Positions 47,801 to 55,841 of a DNA stretch of 64,000 bases are shown piece after piece. Position 1 is the stretch's first letter. Each line of letters opens with the position of its first letter. The stretch is from Salinisphaera sp963835375. GTDB taxonomy: Bacteria > Pseudomonadota > Gammaproteobacteria > Nevskiales > Salinisphaeraceae. The notes beneath the pieces are model-generated. The model had not been told where the DNA came from, made no database searches, and worked only from the letters and a program-made list of their open reading frames with translations. Made by a program: the position numbers and the translations under genes. The stretch is taken from contig CAWIGB010000015.1 of NCBI GenBank assembly GCA_963835375.1, positions 186,001-250,000 of the forward strand, given 5' to 3'.

Positions 47801-48325
47801 TTTGACGATCGACTCGAACGCGATCGCCCGGATGATGCCCTGGTGCGATTCGCGCGGATTGACGTGGCGGGTGCCGAAAGCGATCGAGAACGCGGCCATG
47901 GCGATGGCCACGAACAGGCCGGTGTCGGTCCAGCCGGCCAGCGTGACCTCGGTCTGCGGCCGACTGTAGGCGCCGTGCACAATGATGTTGAACGATGTCG
48001 TGAGCGCATCGAGCTGCAGTGCGATGTACGGCAGCACGACCAGCAACGCGATCCCGGAGACCAGGGCTGCCAGCCCCTGCGACTTGCCGTACCGCGCCGC
48101 GATGAAGTCGGCGATGGAGGTCGTGTTCTGCTGCTTGGCGATCAACAGCATCTTGCGCAGCACGGGCGCGAGAATCAGCAATGCGATCATCGGGCCGAGA
48201 TAGAGCGGCAGGTAGCTCCAGCCATCGGTGGCCGCGCTGCCGACACTGCCGTAGAACGCCCACGACGTGCAGAACACCGCCAGCGAGAGCGCATAGACCA
48301 CCGGCCGCGGCCCCGGCCGGCGCAT
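44852..48325 (-). CDS. hybrid sensor kinase with SLC5/sodium-solute symporter domain, CrbS/MxtR-like
   Basis: A very large membrane sensor of 1157 residues from the first ATG. The first 480 or so form a 12-13 helix sodium-solute-symporter domain (KQQNTTSIADFIAARYGKSQ). A PAS domain follows (ENIDQGISVVDQDLRLVAWN), then a coiled coil, HisKA (FLAAASHDLLQPLNAARLFA) and HATPase (NFLSNAVRYTETG, DTGPGITDDQ, GLGLGLSLA). A C-terminal receiver (CVDDDNASLDAL, IFDYDLGE, YKPI) ends the protein. Homology extends upstream in frame to about 48415 (SPWILITISLLYIGVLFYIA), but no standard start codon is visible there. The layout matches CrbS/MxtR, acetate-switch sensors. Confidence 0.88.
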   Translation of the reverse strand: MRRPGPRPVVYALSLAVFCTSWAFYGSVGSAATDGWSYLPLYLGPMIALLILAPVLRKMLLIAKQQNTTSIADFIAARYGKSQGLAALVSGIALLVVLPYIALQLDALTTSFNIIVHGAYSRPQTEVTLAGWTDTGLFVAIAMAAFSIAFGTRHVNPRESHQGIIRAIAFESIVKLGAFLIVGAVVTFGMFGGVHDLFAQARNVPAFRDLFDQPLITPRFVTVLILATAATLCLPRQFHVGVVENTETRDLNTARWLFPLYLFLMSLFVLPLAAAGMTVFGANTVDPDRFVIALPMHAAMPWLTLVAYVGGVSAATSMVIMATVTLSTMICNEIVVPLALRLPGIQFGQRQDLSRALLNTRRILIVVILILAWVFYRMFATSQTLAGIGLLSLSGVVMFVPPMIGGIFIRRITRRGAISGLLAGLVVWLYTLVVPIMVTQGWLPGGWMAAGPFEISWLAPQALFGTHFGDPLTHGVFWTLTGEIAVMASVSLNTSITLIERAQAVAFVDLGMRRQPRSTTDVRPPAIRVGELEVLLQRFLGPQAARAALNEYSGHHDRQLLSNQIVDASLLQFAEQRLAGVVGSASARLMLASGLRQRDLALEDMVRLLDRTADAVQFNRNVLQAALENIDQGISVVDQDLRLVAWNSRYLEVFEYPPGMVRTGRHIADLIRFNAMRGECGPGPVEEHVRKRLEHLREGKPHRFERHRRNGTVLQMTGNPMPGGGFVTTFNDITDFKRNEAALTRMNEELEGRVAKRTEELSRANEGLRRENQQRAEAQRAALEARREAERANLSKTRFLAAASHDLLQPLNAARLFAAGAEQGSANAQSTALQQIQMSLEAAQALLEPLLDISKIDAGAWDVKYQAFPLSRILEPLTREFEVLARNAGLVLHAVPSNAWVRSDPNLLRRILQNFLSNAVRYTETGRLLIGVRRRADHVRIEVWDTGPGITDDQLGSIFEEFQRGTSSHASGERGLGLGLSLADRMARLLGHEIKVNSKPGQGTVFRIHIERVAPETPAADSPATEPVAAQPIHRALCVDDDNASLDALVGLLERWDIDCMTAPPQDADAILGDEAFDIAIFDYDLGENSANGLELIESLGERFEGTRFILVTANRSQDIIARAEAMNIGLVYKPIGPEKLREAVRRPVRGGEVEAV

Positions 48326-48415
48326 CCTGCGGCCCCGGCGGTCGCCCGCATAGGCGATATAGAACAGAACGCCTATGTAGAGCAGGGATATTGTGATGAG
48401 TATCCAGGGACTGAT

Positions 48416-48799
48416 GATGAATCGCTCCCCGGCAGCCCGGCTGCCTGTCGATTGATGAGCACTGCGCCGCGCCCCTGCAGCAAGGGCGACGGCGTTCCGT
48501 GATGCGCGCGATCATTCTAGGGCGTGTTGCGGTTTCGTGCGCGGTCGCCAGGGCTTGTTTGGCCGCAGGCCAAGGCGCCTGAGTGGCGTGTCGCCATGCG
48601 ACAGCAGCGAACGGCGACACCGGATTGTGGCAGAATGCCCGCCCGCCCCCGGGTCGCGGACCGAAATCGCGCTTTTCGGCGTTGCAGCGCCTGACTTTGG
48701 ACATGACCAAGGCCGGTGCCTTGCGCCTCGAACGATACGATTCGGGACCGCGACCCGGCGGTGTATGAGCCGTCAACAGACCCCAACCGCGAACTCGTC
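48416..48799. other. 384-bp divergent intergenic region before serS
   Basis: It lies between the likely kinase N-terminus and serS and holds no convincing gene. It should contain both divergent promoters. Confidence 0.4.
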
Positions 48800-50095
48800 A
48801 TGCTCGATCCCCGACTGCTGCGCAACGACCCGCAAAGCGTAGCCACCACGCTCGCCCGACGCGGCTTCGAATTCGATGCGGCCGGCTACGGCGCGCTGGA
48901 AGAAAAGCGCAAGGCGCTGCAGACGCGGGCCGAATCGCTGCAGGCCGAGCGCAATCAGCGCTCCAAGGCCATCGGCAAGGCCAAGGCGGCCGGCGAGGAC
49001 ATCGAGCCGCTCAAGCAAGCGGTGGCCGGGCTGGGCGCCGAGCTGGATCAGGCCAAGGCCGAACTCGAAGCGGTGGCCGAGCAGCTCGACGATATCCAGG
49101 CCGGCCTGCCGAATCTGCCGGATGCGGCGGTGCCGGAGGGCGCCAGCGAAGATGACAACGCGGTCATCCGCCACTGGGGCGAGCCGCCGGCCTTCAGCTT
49201 CGAGGTGGCCGATCATGTGGCCATCGGCGAAGGCCTGAACGGGCTGGACGCGGCCACGGCGGCCCGGATCACCGGCGCCCGCTTCACCGTCATGCGCGGG
49301 CACGTCGCGCGTCTGCATCGTGCGCTCATCGCGTTCATGATCGACAAGCACCTCGGCACCGGCTACACCGAAGTCAACGTGCCGTACATCGTGAATTCGA
49401 AGTCGCTGTATGGCACCGGCCAGCTGCCGAAGTTCGGCGATGACCTGTTCCGCCTGGCCGAGCCCGACGACTACTACCTCATCCCGACCGCCGAAGTGCC
49501 GGTATCGAACATGGTGGCGGGCGAGATCGTGGCGCCGGATGAGCTGCCGCTGCGCTTCGTGGCGCATACGCCGTGTTTCCGCGCCGAGGCCGGCGCGGCC
49601 GGGCGCGATGTGCGCGGCATGATCCGGCAGCACCAGTTCGAGAAGGTCGAGCTGATCAACATCGCCCATCCGGACGACTCGGATGCCTGCCACGAGGCCA
49701 TGCTCGCCAGCGCCGAGAGCGTGCTGCAGGATCTGGAGCTGGCGTATCGCGTGGTCGATCTGTGCGGCGGCGACATCGGCTTTTCGGCTGCGCGCACCTT
49801 CGATCTGGAAGTCTGGCTGCCCAGCCAGCAGACCTATCGCGAGATCTCGTCGATCAGCAACACGCGGGACTTCCAGGCCCGGCGTATGGGCGCGCGCTAT
49901 CGCGATCCGGACACCGGTAAGCCGCGCTTGCTGCATACGCTCAATGGATCCGGCGTGGCGGCCGGCCGCGCGCTGGTCGCGGTGCTGGAAAACCACCAGC
50001 GCGAGGACGGCAGTGTTGCTGTTCCTGCTGTACTCCGGCCCTATATGGGCGGACTCGAGGTCATCGAAGCCGGCTCTGGTGAGGTCAAGACATAG
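48800..50095 (+). CDS. serS: serine-tRNA ligase
   Basis: SerRS charges tRNA-Ser and tRNA-Sec. The 431-residue product has the long N-terminal antiparallel coiled coil (residues 30-100), a class II core with motif 2 (CFRAEAGAAGRDVRGMIRQH) and motif 3 (GSGVAAGRALVAVLEN). The TAEVPVSNM segment lies between them. The start at 48800 (MLDPRLLRNDPQ) is canonical; the upstream open frame is not part of the protein. Intact. Confidence 0.97.
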   Translation: MLDPRLLRNDPQSVATTLARRGFEFDAAGYGALEEKRKALQTRAESLQAERNQRSKAIGKAKAAGEDIEPLKQAVAGLGAELDQAKAELEAVAEQLDDIQAGLPNLPDAAVPEGASEDDNAVIRHWGEPPAFSFEVADHVAIGEGLNGLDAATAARITGARFTVMRGHVARLHRALIAFMIDKHLGTGYTEVNVPYIVNSKSLYGTGQLPKFGDDLFRLAEPDDYYLIPTAEVPVSNMVAGEIVAPDELPLRFVAHTPCFRAEAGAAGRDVRGMIRQHQFEKVELINIAHPDDSDACHEAMLASAESVLQDLELAYRVVDLCGGDIGFSAARTFDLEVWLPSQQTYREISSISNTRDFQARRMGARYRDPDTGKPRLLHTLNGSGVAAGRALVAVLENHQREDGSVAVPAVLRPYMGGLEVIEAGSGEVKT

Positions 50096-50342
50096 CGTTC
50101 CGGTAGGACATCATCCACAGATTGCACCGTTGACACGGATTCAAGACAAAGCGGTGGTTCGATGCGGGGTGGCTTTTAATGGCCGGTCCTGTTCCGGGCG
50201 CCGACGAATCGGTAGCAGTAGACCATCCGAGGCGGGCCGGGGCGCATGAGCGCGACGCATATCGCTGCGCCGGCCAGCGATGCGCGGTTTTCGATTCTGC
50301 TCTGCGCAATCTGCGGATGAAACGTCGGCTCCGTTACCGCAA

Positions 50343-51323
50343 TCAGCGCGTCGGCAGCTTCGTCCAGAGTTCTTCCAGCAGTGTATCGAAGCTCGGGCCC
50401 GGGTAGGCATCGATCGCGCGATCCACGACGTCCTCGGTGAGATGATCGGCGAACATGCGGATGAAACGCCGCATGTAGCCGGTCAGGAACAGGTTGTGTC
50501 GAAAGCCGATGTGCGTCGTGCTTGACGAGAACAGATGGCTGGCGTCGAGACTGACCAGGTCGGCGTCGGTGGCCGGGTCGTACGCCATGTTGGCGATTAT
50601 CCCCACGCCCAGACCGAGCCGGACATAGGTCTTGATGACGTCGGCGTCGACCGCGGTGAGCACAACGTCCGGTGTCAGGCCGTGTTCGGTAAACGCGGTG
50701 TCCAGTTGTGAGCGACCGGTGAAGCCGAAGGTGTAGGTCACCAGCGGGTATTCGGCGATACGTTCCAGGGTCAGCGCGCTGCCGTCGGCGAGCGGGTGGC
50801 CGGTCGGCACCAGCACGCAGCGGTTCCAGTGATAGCAGGGCAGCATGATCAGCTCGTCGAAATGCTCCATGGCCTCGGTGGCGATCGCGAAATCGGCGTC
50901 GCCGGCGGCCGCCCAGCCGGCGATCTGCGGCGGGGCGCCCTGATTGATGTGCAGCGACACGCGCGGATAGGCCTGGCGGAAGCCCGCAATCGTCGCCGGC
51001 AGCGCATAGCGGGCCTGGGTATGCGTGGTGGCCACCCGCAGCGAACCGCGATCGGTGTCGGCGAACTCGCTGGCCGTACGGTTGATGTTGGCGACTTCCG
51101 AAAGAATCCGTCGTGCGGTGTCCAGAATACGTTCGCCGGCCGGGGTGATGCGGTCGAGATGCTTGCCGTTGCGCTCGAAGATGAGCACGCCGAGCTCGTC
51201 CTCCAGCAGCCGGATCTGCTTGCTCACGCCCGGCTGCGACGTATGCAGGCTGCGCGCCGCGGCGGTGATGTTGAGTTGCTGTCGTGCCACCTCGTGGATG
51301 TATTCCAGCTGCCGCAGTTTCAT
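50343..51323 (-). CDS. cysB: LysR-family regulator CysB
   Basis: CysB activates sulfur assimilation genes in response to N-acetylserine. The product is 326 residues, the normal size. The winged helix reads MKLRQLEYIHEVARQQLNIT, then AARSLHTSQPGVSKQIRLLE. The effector domain has TTHTQARYALP and TYTFGFTGRSQLD, with the CysB-type C-terminus (FLTGYMRRFIRMFADHL). The start at 51323 is clear. It is divergent from a TauE-type transporter gene and near cysG, consistent with control of sulfur genes. Confidence 0.93.
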   Translation of the reverse strand: MKLRQLEYIHEVARQQLNITAAARSLHTSQPGVSKQIRLLEDELGVLIFERNGKHLDRITPAGERILDTARRILSEVANINRTASEFADTDRGSLRVATTHTQARYALPATIAGFRQAYPRVSLHINQGAPPQIAGWAAAGDADFAIATEAMEHFDELIMLPCYHWNRCVLVPTGHPLADGSALTLERIAEYPLVTYTFGFTGRSQLDTAFTEHGLTPDVVLTAVDADVIKTYVRLGLGVGIIANMAYDPATDADLVSLDASHLFSSSTTHIGFRHNLFLTGYMRRFIRMFADHLTEDVVDRAIDAYPGPSFDTLLEELWTKLPTR

Positions 51324-51481
51324 GTCCAACCACTTATTCGATCCGGGTATTACTGCATCAGCATATATTACTTTTCGCTTTGATGGGTGGCTGGTAGCTT
51401 GGCCGCCTTCATTGGCTGGTGCGCGACCTGCAGACGCCGGCCGCAGCCAACCCCGGCAACGCGCCGGACAAGGATTTCTGC

Positions 51482-52282
51482 ATGCTCGCTTTTGTCGTGG
51501 CCGGCCTGTTCGTCGGGGCTGCCGTCGGATTGACCGGCGTGGGTGGCGGCTCGCTGATGACGCCGATCCTGATTCTGCTGTTCGGTTTCTCGCCTTCCGC
51601 GGCCGTGGGGACCGACCTGCTGTATGCCGCCGGCACCAAGGCATTCGGGACGCTGCTGCATGGCCGCCAGCAGACCGTGGACTGGCCTGTGGTCGGGCTC
51701 ATGGCGGCCGGCAGCGTGCCGGCTGCCATTCTCACCATCGTCTGGCTGCATAGGGTCGGGCTTCAGCCGTGGGTGCAGGAGCTGATGGTCGTCACGCTGG
51801 CGCTCACCATGATCGTGACCGCGCTGCTGACCTTCGCCCGCGACCGACTGGTGCGGGCGCTGCAGGCGCGCATGCTGTTCGTCTCCGGCAGGAGCCACGC
51901 CGAGTTGCTGGCCTGGCGCCCGGTGATCACCGTGCTGGGCGGCGTGGTGCTGGGCGTACTGGTGAGCCTGTCGTCGGTCGGCGCCGGTGTGCTCGGCACG
52001 ACCATGCTGCTGATTCTGTATCCGAACACGCGCGCGGTGCGCATTGTCGGCACCGACATCACCCATGCGGTACCGCTCACGCTCATCGCGGGGCTCGGGC
52101 ATCTGACGCTGGGCACGACCGATCTCGGCGTGCTGGGACTGCTGCTGCTGGGCTCGTTGCCGGGCATCTATATCGGGACGCGGCTCGGCTGGCGTTTGCC
52201 CGATCGCGCGCTACGACCGATCATTGCGACCGTATTGATCCTCGTGGCCGTCAGCATGATCTACAAGACGCTGCATTTCTGA
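51482..52282 (+). CDS. TauE/SafE-family sulfite/sulfonate transporter
   Basis: A 266-residue membrane protein with about eight helices. The family signature GLTGVGGGSLMTPILILL and the GTDLLYAAGTKAFGTLLH segment are present, with the repeat VSLSSVGAGVLGTTMLLIL and VGTDITHAVPLTLIAGLGH in the second half. Members export or import sulfite, sulfoacetate or related anions. It starts at 51482 after AAGGA. It lies divergent from cysB and 37 bp before cysG, so a sulfite-related role is likely (inference). Confidence 0.9.
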   Translation: MLAFVVAGLFVGAAVGLTGVGGGSLMTPILILLFGFSPSAAVGTDLLYAAGTKAFGTLLHGRQQTVDWPVVGLMAAGSVPAAILTIVWLHRVGLQPWVQELMVVTLALTMIVTALLTFARDRLVRALQARMLFVSGRSHAELLAWRPVITVLGGVVLGVLVSLSSVGAGVLGTTMLLILYPNTRAVRIVGTDITHAVPLTLIAGLGHLTLGTTDLGVLGLLLLGSLPGIYIGTRLGWRLPDRALRPIIATVLILVAVSMIYKTLHF

Positions 52283-52319
52283 CGGCAACCGCCCACCGAC
52301 CGGGAAACAAGTCGACCTG

Positions 52320-53744
52320 ATGAGCGAACAGCATGCGGATGCGCGTTGTGCCCCGTACCCGGTGGCGCTGCGGCTGGCCGGGCGCCGGGTGGTCGTCGCC
52401 GGCGGCGGGCGGATCGCGGCGCGTCGCATCGAGCGACTGCTGGCGGCCGGTGCGCGTGTGACCGTGATCGCGCCGAGCGTGGTGCCCGTGCTTGCCGAGC
52501 GCGCCGCGGCCGGCGCTGTCGAATGGCAGCAGCGCGTCATCGAGGACGCCGATGCGCGCGACGCCGTGCTGTGCTTCGCGGCTACCAACGACGCCGTCGC
52601 GAACGCGCGCTTCGCCGCGGCCGCGCGCGCGCAGCGCATCCCGGTACAACGCGCCGATGACGCCGAGGATTCGGATTTCCTGGTGCCGGCGCTGATCGAG
52701 CGCGGGCCGTTGCAGATCAGCGTGTCCAGTGATGCCGCCGCGCCCAGTCTCACCCGTCGCCTGCGCGCGCGCCTGGAAACACTGGTGCCGCCTGCCTACG
52801 GCGATCTGGCGGCGCTGGCGGGCGAGTTCCGGGCGGACGTGAAGAAACGCCTACCGCGCGCCGACCGTGCTGCATTCTGGGATGCCGTCTTCGACGGGCC
52901 GATCGCCGAACAGGTGTTCGCCGGCCGGCTGGATGCCGCCCGCCACGCACTACGCGCCATGCTCGCCGAGGGCGAGGCCGACAGGAAACCGCAGGGCGGC
53001 GAGGTCTATCTGGTGGGCAGCGGCCCGGGCGAGCCGGATCTGCTGACGTTCCGGGCATTGCGGCTGATGCAGCGGGCCGATGTGGTGCTGTACGACAGCC
53101 TGATCGCGTCGGCGATTCTGGAGCTCGTGCCCCCGGAGGCCGAGCGTATTCACGTCGGCAAGCGGGCGGCGAAGCATACGTTGCCGCAGGGTGATATCAA
53201 CGCGTTGATGGTCGAGCTGGCCCGGTCCGGCAAGCGGGTGCTGCGACTGAAGGGCGGCGATCCGTTCGTGTTCGGCCGCGGCGGTGAGGAGATCTCCGAG
53301 CTGGCGGAAGCCGGCATTCCGTTCCAGATCGTGCCCGGCATCACCGCCGCCAACGGCTGCGCGGCCTATGCCGGCATCCCGTTGACCCATCGCGATCATG
53401 CCCAGTCGGTGATCTTCGTCACCGGGCATCTCAAGGCCGGCGAGCTGAACCTGTCGTGGGACGAGCTGGCCCAGCGCGGCCAGACGGTGGTGTTCTTCAT
53501 GGGTCGGCGTAATCTCGCGACGATCTGTGCGCGTCTGATCGAGCACGGCCTGCCGGCCGACTGGCCGGCGGCGATGATCATCGATGGCACCACGGCGCGT
53601 CAGCGCCTGATCGCGGCGACGTTATCCGATCTGCCGGATCGTATGGCCGACGAACGCTCGACCGGTGCGGCGCTTCTCATCGTTGGCGAAGTGGTACGAC
53701 TGCACGAAAAACTCGGCTGGTTCCATCCGGCGGCCGAGGGCTGA
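52320..53744 (+). CDS. cysG: siroheme synthase (trifunctional)
   Basis: CysG makes siroheme, the cofactor of sulfite and nitrite reductases. The N-terminal dehydrogenase/ferrochelatase half (residues 1-215) has RRVVVAGGGRIAARRIERLL and the DEDSDFLVPALIERGPLQIS-type block (here DAEDSDFLVPA). The C-terminal methyltransferase half (from about 223) has VYLVGSGPGEPDLLTFRAL, RLKGGDPFVFGRGGEE and PGITAANGCAAYAGIPLTHR. Full length (474), intact, probably co-transcribed with the TauE gene. Confidence 0.97.
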   Translation: MSEQHADARCAPYPVALRLAGRRVVVAGGGRIAARRIERLLAAGARVTVIAPSVVPVLAERAAAGAVEWQQRVIEDADARDAVLCFAATNDAVANARFAAAARAQRIPVQRADDAEDSDFLVPALIERGPLQISVSSDAAAPSLTRRLRARLETLVPPAYGDLAALAGEFRADVKKRLPRADRAAFWDAVFDGPIAEQVFAGRLDAARHALRAMLAEGEADRKPQGGEVYLVGSGPGEPDLLTFRALRLMQRADVVLYDSLIASAILELVPPEAERIHVGKRAAKHTLPQGDINALMVELARSGKRVLRLKGGDPFVFGRGGEEISELAEAGIPFQIVPGITAANGCAAYAGIPLTHRDHAQSVIFVTGHLKAGELNLSWDELAQRGQTVVFFMGRRNLATICARLIEHGLPADWPAAMIIDGTTARQRLIAATLSDLPDRMADERSTGAALLIVGEVVRLHEKLGWFHPAAEG

Positions 53745-53768
53745 ACCCGGTGGCGGGCTTGATCGGCC

Positions 53769-54503
53769 TCAGTTGCGCGCCGTGATCTGCCAGTCGAGTT
53801 CCAGCGCCGTATGTTGTGCGCCACCCGTGCTGAGCGGTTGCATGCGGGCCAGATGAATCGTGGCCGCGGGGCGCGCGGTGGCGACCGCCAGCGCGAACCG
53901 GCCGGCCGGGAACGCCAGATCGCAGACGCCGAAATACCAATCGTCGCCGTCGGGCGCGCGGGTACACGACAAACGCGGTCGCAGCGCAAAACTCGGCCGT
54001 GTCATGCCGGCCCCGAGCCCCAGACCACGGGCTTTCAGCGCGGCCTCCTTCAGCGTCCAGAGCCGATGGAAATCGCCGCGCCGATCGGTTGGCGCCGCCG
54101 CGCCCAGGTCGGCGACCTCATCCGGATGAAAACAATGCGCGGCGAGCTGCTCGGGCGCGAAACGGCGCGTTTTCATGCGCTCGATATCGCAGCCCGCGGG
54201 CGCATCGGCCACGAGGCTCATGCAGGCGAGTCCGCTGTGGCTGAGGCCGAGATGCCACGTGGTATCGGCGCTGCGCGGCGGCCCACCCGGCGGGTATTCG
54301 AGCGCTATGGCTTGCGGTGCGGCGCCAAGTTCGGCGGCGAGATGTTGGCGCAGCAGCCAGCGGCTGGCGAGATATTCACGTCGCCGCCGTTCGCTCGCAA
54401 TACGGGCATGTCGGTCGCGCTCCGCGTGGTCGAGGCCGGCCAGCAGCCGGACCGGGTCCACGGTGTCGTCGTATACGAACAGCGCCAGACGGAGCCGGGT
54501 CAT
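53769..54503 (-). CDS. Sfp-type 4'-phosphopantetheinyl transferase
   Basis: Transfers phosphopantetheine from CoA to carrier proteins. The 244-residue product has the metal-binding GCDIERM motif and the RLWTLKEAALKARGLGLG motif, plus FSLR-type C-terminal strands. Its last position in the minus-strand operon, 13 bp from fabG, suggests that it activates the ACP of the aryl-polyene-like cluster. It is convergent with cysG. Confidence 0.92.
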   Translation of the reverse strand: MTRLRLALFVYDDTVDPVRLLAGLDHAERDRHARIASERRRREYLASRWLLRQHLAAELGAAPQAIALEYPPGGPPRSADTTWHLGLSHSGLACMSLVADAPAGCDIERMKTRRFAPEQLAAHCFHPDEVADLGAAAPTDRRGDFHRLWTLKEAALKARGLGLGAGMTRPSFALRPRLSCTRAPDGDDWYFGVCDLAFPAGRFALAVATARPAATIHLARMQPLSTGGAQHTALELDWQITARN

Positions 54504-54516
54504 GAGGTCGACGCGT

Positions 54517-55242
54517 TCAGCACAGCCCGCCGTTGACCGAGATCACCTGACGGGTGATGTAGCTGGCGTCGGGCGAACACAGGAACGCGACCGCGGCGGC
54601 GACTTCTTCGGGGCGCCCCATGCGCTGCTGCGGGATCATCGTCTTCAGCTGGTCGGCCGGCAGCTCGTGCGTCATGTCGGTCTCGATCAGGCCCGGTGCC
54701 ACGCAATTGACCGTGATCCGCCGCTTGGCCAGTTCCAGCGCCAACGCCTTGGTCGCGCCGATGATCCCGGCCTTGGCCGCGCTGTAATTGACCTGGCCGC
54801 GGTTGCCCACGAGCCCGGCGACCGACGACAGCGAGACGATGCGCCCCGGCTGTCGGCGCTGGATCATGGGCATCACGCAGGGTTTGGCGATGTTGTAGAA
54901 GCCGTCGAGATTGGTATCGAGCACGGCATCCCAGGCGTCGTCGGTGAGCGCCGGGAACGCGGCGTCGCGCGCGATGCCGGCGTTGAGTACCAGGCCGTAG
55001 TAGGCGCCGTGTTCGGCGATGTCGGCTTCGATCGCCGTGCGGGTCTGTTCGCGGTTGGAACTGTCGAACGCGATCGTCCGTGCCGCGCGGCCGTATGCGC
55101 GGATCGAATCGGCCACCTCGCGGGCCTGGGCCTCGCGCTGACGGTAATGCACGACGATATCGAAGCCGTCGCGCGCGAGGCGCTCGGCGATCGCACGGCC
55201 GATACCGCGGCTGGCGCCGGTGACCAGGATGGTGTCGCTCAT
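54517..55242 (-). CDS. fabG: 3-oxoacyl-ACP reductase, FabG-like (ApeQ type)
   Basis: An NADPH-dependent short-chain reductase of 241 residues. Motifs are VTGASRGIG, NAGIARD, the catalytic SLSSVAGLVGNRGQVNYSAAK and the tail ITRQVISVNGGLC. It would reduce beta-keto thioesters during polyene chain growth. It overlaps the DUF3261 gene as ATGA. In aryl polyene clusters a ketosynthase and a dehydratase usually flank this gene; here the phosphopantetheinyl transferase follows directly instead. Confidence 0.92.
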   Translation of the reverse strand: MSDTILVTGASRGIGRAIAERLARDGFDIVVHYRQREAQAREVADSIRAYGRAARTIAFDSSNREQTRTAIEADIAEHGAYYGLVLNAGIARDAAFPALTDDAWDAVLDTNLDGFYNIAKPCVMPMIQRRQPGRIVSLSSVAGLVGNRGQVNYSAAKAGIIGATKALALELAKRRITVNCVAPGLIETDMTHELPADQLKTMIPQQRMGRPEEVAAAVAFLCSPDASYITRQVISVNGGLC

Positions 55243-55841
55243 GGTGTCTGTGAGTCGGAGGGGATGTTGAAGGCGAGCGGTTTCACGTCGAGCCGGTAGC
55301 CGAGCCGGGCATCGTAGACGGTCAGCCGGCTGTGCCATGGATCGCCGTGGGCTCGGTAGGCCAGCCACAGCAGTTTGTCGCCGCGCCACAGGGTGCGCGT
55401 GTCGCCCAGCTGTTGCAGGTGCAGGTCTGGATCGGTGAGTGCCTTGCGCAGTGCCGGCAGCGGCCAGTAGGCCAGTTCCAGATCGGCGAGGATGCGCTTG
55501 GCGGGGATACGCTTCCCGGCGTCGAGCCCCTGGCCGCGCTCGATCGCCTGGCCGTTCCAGCCCAGCGTGAATACACGCTGGCCCATGGCCGACAGGCCCA
55601 CCAGCGTCAGATCGTCGGGCACCACGCGCAGCGCGATCTGCAGGCTGCGCGTGGTGCCGCGGTAATGCACGGTGACCTGCTGACGCGCCTCGACCGACCG
55701 TCCGAGCGCCGCGGGGCCGAGCGGCTGGATCAATGGTCGGGGCATGCAGCCGCCCAGGATAGCGATCGCAGCGATCGCAGCAGCCGCCACGAGACTGCGT
55801 CGGAGCGTACGTATCACGAGGACGGCGCGCACAGCCGACAC
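55239..55841 (-). CDS. DUF3261 lipoprotein
   Basis: A 200-residue predicted lipoprotein (helix ending AIAAIAILGGC, lipobox cysteine about residue 32) with the DUF3261 core LVGLSAMGQRVFTLGWNGQA and LADLELAYWPLPALRKAL. DUF3261 proteins are regular members of aryl polyene clusters. They probably act in the outer-membrane export path with the LolA-like protein and exporter. The role is inferred from context. Confidence 0.85.
   Translation of the reverse strand: MSAVRAVLVIRTLRRSLVAAAAIAAIAILGGCMPRPLIQPLGPAALGRSVEARQQVTVHYRGTTRSLQIALRVVPDDLTLVGLSAMGQRVFTLGWNGQAIERGQGLDAGKRIPAKRILADLELAYWPLPALRKALTDPDLHLQQLGDTRTLWRGDKLLWLAYRAHGDPWHSRLTVYDARLGYRLDVKPLAFNIPSDSQTP

Noticed and set aside
46658..48502. 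614-residue open frame on the plus strand opposite the sensor kinase
   Set aside because: It is the antisense shadow of a GC-rich gene, with Arg, His and Gln-rich composition. A similar shadow lies at 44813-46384.
46083..48776. 897-residue open frame on the minus strand over the sensor kinase gene
   Set aside because: It is a shifted-frame shadow of the kinase coding sequence, rich in Arg, His, Pro and Gly, with no motifs.
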